NCBI GenBank assembly: GCA_013140695.1 | Contig: JABFSI010000023.1 | Coordinates: 1-34,886, forward strand | Length of the DNA: 34,886 nt | Direction of reading: 5' to 3' | DNA from: Sideroxydans sp. | GTDB lineage: Bacteria > Pseudomonadota > Gammaproteobacteria > Burkholderiales > Gallionellaceae | Shown here: piece by piece, positions 26,774-32,675 of the stretch | Position numbering within the stretch: the stretch's first letter is position 1 | Layout of the letters: every line of letters begins with the position of its first letter | The notes under the pieces: generated by a model | Databases searched by the model: none | What the model saw: only the letters and a program-made list of their open reading frames with translations | Told to the model about the DNA's origin: nothing | Position numbers and translations under genes: made by a program

Positions 26774-26804
26774 AAAAAGGCTGCCGGAACACGGCAGCCT
26801 TTTT
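26774..26804. terminator. Bidirectional Rho-independent terminator
   Basis: AAAAAGGCTGCCG (26774-26786) and CGGCAGCCTTTTT (26792-26804) form a 13-bp stem with a 5-nt loop, with T runs in both directions. It ends the peroxiredoxin transcript (minus strand, stop at 26825) and isolates the symporter promoter downstream. Confidence 0.9.
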
Positions 26805-26824
26805 GTTGAAACAGCGCGCTTAAA

Positions 26825-27427
26825 TTACAGATCTTTCGCGTGTGCCGCCAGATATTTAGCAACGCCTTCGGTGCTATCTTTCATGCCTGCTTTGCCTTTG
26901 CTCCAACCAGCGGGGCATACTTCACCGTGCTCTTCGGTAAATTGCAGCGCGTCAATCATGCGCAGCATTTCGTCGATGTTGCGGCCCAGTGGCAAGTCGT
27001 TCACCACTTGGTGACGCACTACGCCTGCGCGGTCAATCAGGAATGATCCGCGATAGGCCACGCCGCCTTCGGCTTCTACGTCATAGGCTTTGCAAATTTC
27101 GTGTTTGATGTCGGCGACCAGTGGGTAACGCACTTGTCCAATACCGCCGTTGTTGATGGCGGTGTTCTTCCACGCAAAGTGTGAGAACTGCGAATCAATC
27201 GACACGCCGATCACTTCCACATTGCGCTTTTGAAATTCTTCTAGGCGGTGATCGAATGCAATCAATTCGGACGGGCAGACAAAGGTGAAGTCGAGTGGGT
27301 AGAAAAATACCACCGCATATTTTTTGCTGATGTGTTTTTTCAGGTTAAACGCTTCGTTAATTTCGTTGTTGCCCATAACGGCAACCGCGTTGAAATCGGG
27401 GGCTTGCTTACCTACGAGTACGGCCAT
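26825..27427 (-). CDS. Typical 2-Cys peroxiredoxin (AhpC/Prx1 type)
   Basis: A thiol peroxidase that reduces H2O2 and organic hydroperoxides. The peroxidatic cysteine is C51 in FYPLDFTFVCPSE and the resolving cysteine is C171 in EVCPAGW, as in typical 2-Cys peroxiredoxins. It carries a GGIG motif at 94-97. The C-terminus keeps a Tyr (KYLAAHAKDL) but not the full Tyr-Phe pair, so sensitivity to over-oxidation is uncertain. AGGAG lies about 7 nt before the ATG. It has its own promoter and terminators on both sides, so it is a single-gene unit. Confidence 0.95.
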   Translation of the reverse strand: MAVLVGKQAPDFNAVAVMGNNEINEAFNLKKHISKKYAVVFFYPLDFTFVCPSELIAFDHRLEEFQKRNVEVIGVSIDSQFSHFAWKNTAINNGGIGQVRYPLVADIKHEICKAYDVEAEGGVAYRGSFLIDRAGVVRHQVVNDLPLGRNIDEMLRMIDALQFTEEHGEVCPAGWSKGKAGMKDSTEGVAKYLAAHAKDL

Positions 27428-27479
27428 GATGTTCTCCTAAAGTGAGGGGGTGAAACTTGACTGAAATTCTAGGGTTTGA

Positions 27480-27507
27480 ATTTTGCCAGATGCGGCGCGA
27501 GTGTCAA
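27480..27507 (-). promoter_or_regulatory. Peroxiredoxin promoter
   Basis: Minus-strand TTGACA (27502-27507), a 16-nt spacer and CAAAAT (27480-27485), about 53 nt upstream of the peroxiredoxin start. I see no clear OxyR site. Confidence 0.7.
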
Positions 27508-27582
27508 CCTTATGCAGTGAATTTTTGAGTGAATGCGCAGTTGCTTACGATTGGCAAGCCTGCATACTTTGCTTTAGGTCTA

Positions 27583-27618
27583 AAAAAAGCCCCGCCTGTT
27601 TAGCAGACGGGGCTTTTT
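27583..27618. terminator. Bidirectional terminator after the flavoprotein gene
   Basis: AAAAAAGCCCCG and CGGGGCTTTTTT flank an inner CTG/CAG stem with one mismatch. It lies about 35 nt after the stop of the nitronate-monooxygenase-like gene (minus strand) and before the peroxiredoxin promoter. Confidence 0.88.
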
Positions 27619-27652
27619 TATGAGGCAAAGTAGCTTGTCAATCAAGCGCGTT

Positions 27653-28897
27653 TTAATCTGGCAGTGCAATTTTATTGCCGGTGCTGAATTGATAGTCCTT
27701 GAAAATATGCTCTGCGCTTAAGGATAGATACTTGCCATCCGCACCTTTGCGAGTGGTGTCTTTGAGGCGATAGGTGAGGTGTCCGCAGGTCCAGCATTTG
27801 AAATTGCGCATGTGGGTGCACAGACAGGTTTTATCCATGACGATAATTTTTTTATCGTTAGGGTGGGCTGCCACTTCGCGGTTGTAAGCTTCGATGTAGT
27901 CGCAACGACCATTTGCATCCAATAGATATCCATAAGATTCACAGCCGGGGCGAATGCCTGAGCCAATGGATGGGCTGTTTTTTAACATGCGCATCGGATA
28001 GCCAGTGGGCGAGGTGCCGTTCACTTCAATGTCGTCTTCGCTGGCCTTGAAATACTCTTGTTGCACATCGGCAGGCAATCCGCATTCTTTAGAAACAGTG
28101 AAACGCGTCGCAACTTGCACTGCGCCCGCGCCCTCTTGCAGAAAACCTGCCGCATCGCTACCCGTAAAAATGCCGCCTGCGGGGATGACCGGAATATCTA
28201 ATTTTTCAGCTCGTAGATAGGCGATGACTTCGTTGGTAATGGTGCGTAAATCGTATTGCGCCCAATCCATACCAAAACCCAAGTGCCCCCCAGCCAATGG
28301 CCCTTCCACGACGATGTAATCAGGCAAACGATTGGTCTTTACGTTCTTGCGTAAAAACAATTGCAAAGCGCGCAAAGAGGACACGATGATGCCTAATTTC
28401 ACCTCTCGAAAACGCGGATGGTCTTCCATCAATCCGAACGACCCCAGATGGAGTCCTGCCGCCAAGGTGATGCCGTCAATGCCCGCACTCATCGCACCAT
28501 GTAAACGCACACGCAAGGTGTCGCGTGGCGAATTCATGGTGAGCTTTTCCATCACGTTAATGAACACCATGCCACTGCCACGTTTACGCTCCATGGTTTT
28601 GCTGACATGCAAACGGGTAGATTCGGCAATCTGATCTAAATTGAACTTGATACTCGTTTTGTCAGAGTTATCAATGTTGGCTTTGTATTGCAACAATTTG
28701 TCTTTGACAAAATCGGTGTCGTAGCGACGGTCGGTGACGGTCGGCAACATGGCATCAGAAATGTGGCCAACGCCACCCAAACGGGCAGCTTCCAAGGCTA
28801 GATCAGCCGTGGAAATATCTACGCCCATGCCACCAATCATAATGGGAACGAGTTCGTGTTTGCCCAGCTTCAAACGAAAATCATCTACTTTTTTCAT
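27653..28897 (-). CDS. Nitronate monooxygenase-like flavoprotein with C-terminal Cys cluster
   Basis: A 414-aa FMN-binding TIM-barrel protein of the nitronate monooxygenase/2-nitropropane dioxygenase clan (FabK-related). IGGMGVDIST near the N-terminus, VEGPLAGGHLGF, and the phosphate-binding IPAGGIFTG and GAGAVQVATRF loops support this. The C-terminus adds about 60 residues with a cysteine cluster (C358, C360, C368, C371) that could hold zinc or an Fe-S cluster, which is not part of the basic fold. A GAGGTG motif precedes the ATG. It lies 70 nt after hemN on the same strand and may be co-transcribed with it. The true substrate is unknown. Confidence 0.82.
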   Translation of the reverse strand: MKKVDDFRLKLGKHELVPIMIGGMGVDISTADLALEAARLGGVGHISDAMLPTVTDRRYDTDFVKDKLLQYKANIDNSDKTSIKFNLDQIAESTRLHVSKTMERKRGSGMVFINVMEKLTMNSPRDTLRVRLHGAMSAGIDGITLAAGLHLGSFGLMEDHPRFREVKLGIIVSSLRALQLFLRKNVKTNRLPDYIVVEGPLAGGHLGFGMDWAQYDLRTITNEVIAYLRAEKLDIPVIPAGGIFTGSDAAGFLQEGAGAVQVATRFTVSKECGLPADVQQEYFKASEDDIEVNGTSPTGYPMRMLKNSPSIGSGIRPGCESYGYLLDANGRCDYIEAYNREVAAHPNDKKIIVMDKTCLCTHMRNFKCWTCGHLTYRLKDTTRKGADGKYLSLSAEHIFKDYQFSTGNKIALPD

Positions 28898-28967
28898 GTG
28901 CGCACCTCGAAAATGACGAGGCCTCCTCCGTTATACGGCACGTTATTCGCGCCGTTGTTTATGGACG

Positions 28968-30362
28968 CTATATTACCTTGGAATAGCGCGCATGTTCGGT
29001 GCGAGTACGCAGGTATTTGTCGAAGACCATGCAGATATTGCGGATGAGCATGCGGCCTTTGGGCGTGACGCTTATCCATTGCGGCGATAATTCCAACAAA
29101 CCTTCTTTCTCATACTCGACCAACTCTTTCATTTCGGTGGCGAAGTAACTGTCGAAATCCAAGAGATACGAAATGTTCAGCGACTCTTTAGAAATCTCGA
29201 AATGACACATAAGCGCTTGAATAATGGCGCGTCGCACTAGGTCGTCTGCGTTTAGCTCCATGCCACGCATAATGGGTAATTGATCGCGATCGAGCGCATC
29301 GTAATAGTCTTCGAGATCGCGATAATTTTGACTGTAGGTGGGGCCAACTTTGCCGATAGCGCTCACGCCTAACGCCACGAGGTCGCAATCGGAATGGGTG
29401 GAATAACCTTGAAAATTGCGGTGCAAGCGACCTTGGCGCTGGGCCACGGCCAGTTCATCTTCGGGTTTCGCAAAGTGATCCATACCGATATACACATAGC
29501 CTGCGCCAGTCAACTTGCTTACCGCCATGCTCAAAATATCCAGCTTCATTTGCGCGGAAGGCAATTCGTCTTCGTTAATGCGTCGCTGCGGCTTGAACAA
29601 GGTCGGCATGTGCGCATAATTGTAGATAGAGAGGCGATCTGGATTAGTGGCAATGACGCGATCCAAAGTCACGCCGAATCCTTCCAACGTTTGTTTGGGC
29701 AGGCCATAAATCAAATCAATGCTGACCGACTTGAAGCCATTTGCACGCGAGGCATTAATCACACGCATGGTTTCTTCTTCGCTTTGAATACGATTGACCG
29801 CTTTTTGCACGTCATCGTCGAAGTCTTGCACGCCCACGCTGATGCGATTAAAGCCTGCTTGTCCGAGCAGCGCGATGGTTTCGTCGCTGACTTTACGCGG
29901 GTCAATTTCGATGGAGTATTCGCCATCAGGAATGAGTTTGAAATACTTGCCAATCGCTGCCATCACTTCGCGAATTTCGTCATCGCTCATAAAGGTGGGC
30001 GTGCCGCCGCCAAAGTGCAATTGCTCCACCACTTGACGTTCGCCTAGCAGCTTGGCTTGCATGGCCATTTCTTTGATGAGGTAACGCACGTATTCGGCAG
30101 ACTTGCTACGATCCTTGGTGATGACCTTGTTGCACGCGCAGTAAAAACACAGCGTGTTACAGAATGGAATGTGGATGTACAGCGACAGCGGACGACTCAC
30201 GCCGCCAATTTCACGCTTTGCCATCCATTGGCTATAACTCTCTGCATTAAATGCTTCGATAAAGCGATCCGCTGTGGGGTATGAGGTGTAGCGCGGGCCA
30301 TTTTTATCCAGCCTACGAATTAATTCCAAGTCGACAACTAATTGATTTACCGCTGCATTCAT
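28968..30362 (-). CDS. hemN: Oxygen-independent coproporphyrinogen III dehydrogenase HemN
   Basis: HemN is a radical-SAM enzyme that decarboxylates coproporphyrinogen III to protoporphyrinogen IX without oxygen in heme synthesis. It has PRYTSYPTADRF near the N-terminus, the cluster motif C68-x3-C72-x2-C75-x-C77, LHFGGGTPTF, and the conserved YGLPKQT and MDHFAKPEDEL segments. This full HemN pattern separates it from HemW. The open frame reaches 30377, but the ATG at 30362 has AAGGGA 7 nt upstream, so I chose it (464 aa). The promoter carries an FNR box at the activating position, and fnr is divergent. Confidence 0.96.
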   Translation of the reverse strand: MNAAVNQLVVDLELIRRLDKNGPRYTSYPTADRFIEAFNAESYSQWMAKREIGGVSRPLSLYIHIPFCNTLCFYCACNKVITKDRSKSAEYVRYLIKEMAMQAKLLGERQVVEQLHFGGGTPTFMSDDEIREVMAAIGKYFKLIPDGEYSIEIDPRKVSDETIALLGQAGFNRISVGVQDFDDDVQKAVNRIQSEEETMRVINASRANGFKSVSIDLIYGLPKQTLEGFGVTLDRVIATNPDRLSIYNYAHMPTLFKPQRRINEDELPSAQMKLDILSMAVSKLTGAGYVYIGMDHFAKPEDELAVAQRQGRLHRNFQGYSTHSDCDLVALGVSAIGKVGPTYSQNYRDLEDYYDALDRDQLPIMRGMELNADDLVRRAIIQALMCHFEISKESLNISYLLDFDSYFATEMKELVEYEKEGLLELSPQWISVTPKGRMLIRNICMVFDKYLRTRTEHARYSKVI

Positions 30363-30387
30363 GTTTATCCCTTTCAAACAGGCTCAC

Positions 30388-30393
30388 ACTATG
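30388..30393 (-). promoter_or_regulatory. Candidate -10 of the hemN promoter
   Basis: Minus-strand CATAGT lies 21 nt downstream of the FNR box. That is almost exactly the distance expected when FNR binds centred near -41.5 (class II activation). Confidence 0.5.
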
Positions 30394-30404
30394 CCAGTAA
30401 GTCG

Positions 30405-30431
30405 TTGGCAGGTCTTGATATATGTCAAAAT
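30405..30431 (+). promoter_or_regulatory. Candidate fnr promoter
   Basis: TTGGCA (30405-30410), a 15-nt spacer and CAAAAT (30426-30431) are followed by GCGCGCC. The FNR box overlaps the spacer and the -10, so bound Fnr would block this promoter. Confidence 0.5.
30415..30428. promoter_or_regulatory. FNR box shared by hemN and fnr
   Basis: TTGATATATGTCAA matches the FNR/ANR consensus TTGAT-N4-ATCAA with one mismatch. It is the only such site I saw in the window and lies in the 115-bp gap between the two starts. Confidence 0.85.
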
Positions 30432-30477
30432 GCGCGCCCTTTTTAACGCTGCCACGCGCAGTAACCTCAACGCAAAT

Positions 30478-31200
30478 ATGGTGCCTTCCTCCGCCAATGC
30501 CTCGCTCAAAATCGCCTGCTCTAGTTGCAATCTGCGCGAAATTTGCCTGCCTGTCGATTTGTCGGTGAGTGAGATGACGCGCCTTGATGAGTTAAGTACT
30601 AACAAACATCGCTTTGCTTCAGGGGATTACTTGTATCGCATCGGCGATCAATTCAAATCGCTACACGCCATTCGTAGTGGCTCGTTCAAAACTCGTGTGT
30701 TACAGGAAGATGGGCGTGAACAGGTCACGGGATTTTTAATGGCAGGCGAAATTATCGGCTTGGATGCGATTAGCACTGACTTACATACCTGCGAGGCGGT
30801 GGCGATGGAAAACAGTGAAGTGTGCGAACTGCCGTTTGCAAAGTTGGAAGAGTTGAGCCGCGAGATACCTAGCCTGCAACGCCATTTGCACAAAATTATG
30901 AGCCGCGAAATTGTGCGCGACCAAGGCATTATGTTGTTGTTAGGCTCGATGCGCGCGGAAGAGCGTCTAGCCGCTTTCCTGCTTAACTTGTCGCAACGTA
31001 ATGCGGCACATGGGCTGTCAGCCACACAATTAAAACTGCGCATGTCGCGCCTAGAAATTGGCAGTTATTTAGGCTTGAAGCTGGAAACCGTGAGTCGTGC
31101 GTTTTCGCACTTTCAGGATGACGGCTTGTTAGTGGTTAAAGCACGTGCTATCGAATTGCTTGACTTACCCAGACTACGCACGCTGGTCGGCAAATCCTAA
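30478..31200 (+). CDS. fnr: Fnr-type oxygen-responsive transcription regulator
   Basis: A Crp/Fnr-family regulator. It carries the oxygen-sensing cysteines of FNR: C14-x2-C17-x5-C23 near the N-terminus and C105 in the beta-roll, so a 4Fe-4S cluster is expected. A cyclic-nucleotide-binding-like domain, a dimer helix and a helix-turn-helix follow (MSRLEIGSYLGLKLETVSRAF), where E-x2-SR is the recognition pattern for TTGAT sites. An open frame reaches back to 30361 and overlaps the hemN start, but family proteins begin close to the Cys motif. I therefore chose the ATG at 30478 (240 aa), although no good ribosome binding site is visible. Confidence 0.92.
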   Translation: MVPSSANASLKIACSSCNLREICLPVDLSVSEMTRLDELSTNKHRFASGDYLYRIGDQFKSLHAIRSGSFKTRVLQEDGREQVTGFLMAGEIIGLDAISTDLHTCEAVAMENSEVCELPFAKLEELSREIPSLQRHLHKIMSREIVRDQGIMLLLGSMRAEERLAAFLLNLSQRNAAHGLSATQLKLRMSRLEIGSYLGLKLETVSRAFSHFQDDGLLVVKARAIELLDLPRLRTLVGKS

Positions 31201-31279
31201 TGCCCCCACTACTGCATTCCTTTATTGAACTGAAATAGGTATCCTGCGCACCGCAATCAAAACACCCTAGGGAGAAGAC

Positions 31280-31783
31280 ATGACTCAAGCTTACCAAGCC
31301 ACAAAAGAAGAGATGACGCGCGCTAAATGGCCGCATGAAATTTTCCTCATCAATCTGGTGTTCAATCACATTCTTGTTTTTGCTTCCACCTTTGGCGTAT
31401 TCAGCACCTTTCCATTGATGGTGCTGATTGTGCCGCTAACTTCTTTCATCATTACGGGCTACATCTTATTCAAAGCTAAACAAGTTGCTCGTGGCAGCGA
31501 TACCGATTTCGTTAAAGCACATTGGGTGGTCGCCAATAAGCGCAATACGCACTTCATGTGGTTGCTGACCATCACCTGTATCGTCATTGGCGGCGGCTTT
31601 TGGCTATCGAAAATCATGGGGTGGTCAAAAATTGCCACCATTGCACTGCTGGGCGGTGTGGGCTTGTTACCTTTCATGGTGTCGCTGTTGGTGCTCATCG
31701 TACTGGGTAATGATTCGATGTACCAAGCCCGCCATCATAAATTTCCACGTGGTTCCACCCCCGCCACTGAAACGGTCTCTTAA
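31280..31783 (+). CDS. Unrecognised four-helix membrane protein
   Basis: A 167-aa protein with about four hydrophobic segments (about 21-40, 43-64, 93-112, 118-142), a charged loop near 65-90, and a polar C-terminal tail. No family is recognised. AGGGAGAAG precedes the ATG at good distance. It is 79 nt after fnr, with a TATCCT-GCGC element (31240-31245) in between that could be its own -10. The next gene follows after 20 nt, so the two probably form an operon. The setting between fnr and ccoSI suggests a respiratory role, by inference only. Confidence 0.72.
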   Translation: MTQAYQATKEEMTRAKWPHEIFLINLVFNHILVFASTFGVFSTFPLMVLIVPLTSFIITGYILFKAKQVARGSDTDFVKAHWVVANKRNTHFMWLLTITCIVIGGGFWLSKIMGWSKIATIALLGGVGLLPFMVSLLVLIVLGNDSMYQARHHKFPRGSTPATETVS

Positions 31784-31803
31784 TTTTTACGGCACGAGCA
31801 CAC

Positions 31804-32481
31804 ATGACTAACGAAAACAAAATTTATTGGGGTGTCGGCATCTTTTCTGTCGTCATTATTCTGGGGGCATTTTTTATCCCCGGCGACCGTCCTGACAAAA
31901 CCGATTTGCCTTGGCACATCGAACATCCCACGCCTGATTCAGTACGCGTATTCGGCTTAACTCTGGGCACGTCAACCCCCGCTGATGCTGAAGTGCGCTT
32001 CAAGGAACAAGCTGAACCGAGTTTATTTAAGTCACCGGCGGGCGTGTTGGTTGCGGAAGTGTTTTTTGAGCAAATCAATTTGGCAGGACTGCGTTCGCGC
32101 GTCGCCTTAACCGTATCGATACCCGAAGCTGAAATGCACACCATGTATGAGCGCGGACTGCGCATGGCGGCAACAGGAAGTGGTAAGAAAATTACCTTAA
32201 CGCCAGACGATGTGGCGCGCTTGCGCAGTTCACCTATCAGTGGGCTAACTTACATGCCGGGGGTCAAGGTTGATGAAGCGTTATTTCTGAAACGTTTTGG
32301 CAAGCCCACGCAAGTGATTAAGGAAACCCAGTCGGGTGCAGTTCACTGGCTGTATCCGCAAAATGGGCTAGATTTAACGTTAGGGGGTAGCGAAAAACCT
32401 GTGTTGCAATACGTCGCTCCACAGGCTTTTGAGGCACTCGTTAAGCCCTTAATCGCCAACGGCGAGATTATTCCTCAATAG
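31804..32481 (+). CDS. Unrecognised N-terminally anchored protein
   Basis: A 225-aa protein with one membrane segment near the N-terminus (about 8-27) and a ~195-residue domain probably facing the periplasm. That domain contains VRVFGLTLGTSTPADAEVRF and PGVKVDEALFLKRFGKP, which read like two related short helical-hairpin units of the kind seen in periplasmic small-domain proteins. I cannot name the family. The ribosome binding site is weak, and translation may be coupled to the gene 20 nt upstream. The 3' end overlaps ccoS by 14 bp in the opposite orientation. Confidence 0.72.
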   Translation: MTNENKIYWGVGIFSVVIILGAFFIPGDRPDKTDLPWHIEHPTPDSVRVFGLTLGTSTPADAEVRFKEQAEPSLFKSPAGVLVAEVFFEQINLAGLRSRVALTVSIPEAEMHTMYERGLRMAATGSGKKITLTPDDVARLRSSPISGLTYMPGVKVDEALFLKRFGKPTQVIKETQSGAVHWLYPQNGLDLTLGGSEKPVLQYVAPQAFEALVKPLIANGEIIPQ

Positions 32482-32668
32482 TTTTCTTGGTCGCATCCGA
32501 CGCGCTTGTCGGGTGCGGCATCATGTCATCGTCATCATCCATCAAGATGCGATTACCACTGCCTTCCATGTCTTCGTACTGGCCTTTTTTCACCGAAAAA
32601 ATGAGCAACACGACGAGGATAATGCCGAAAAACATCATGCCGGGAATTAAGCTATAAATTACTTCCAT
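32468..32668 (-). CDS. ccoS: cbb3-type cytochrome oxidase assembly protein CcoS
   Basis: CcoS is a small membrane protein needed for cofactor insertion into cbb3 cytochrome oxidase. It has one N-terminal membrane segment (about 4-26) starting MEVIYSLIPGMMFFG, followed by VKKGQYEDMEGSGNRILMDDD, the typical CcoS pattern. The acidic tail is extended to 66 aa. The open frame continues upstream to 32716, but the ATG at 32668 has GAGG before it and matches the family start. It begins 7 nt after the ccoI stop, so the two are one transcript. Confidence 0.92.
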   Translation of the reverse strand: MEVIYSLIPGMMFFGIILVVLLIFSVKKGQYEDMEGSGNRILMDDDDDMMPHPTSASDATKKTIEE

Positions 32669-32675
32669 GTGAGCC

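Noticed and set aside
30361..30477. N-terminal extension of Fnr
   Set aside because: It would overlap the hemN start and read through the FNR box and promoter; family members start close to the first cysteine motif.
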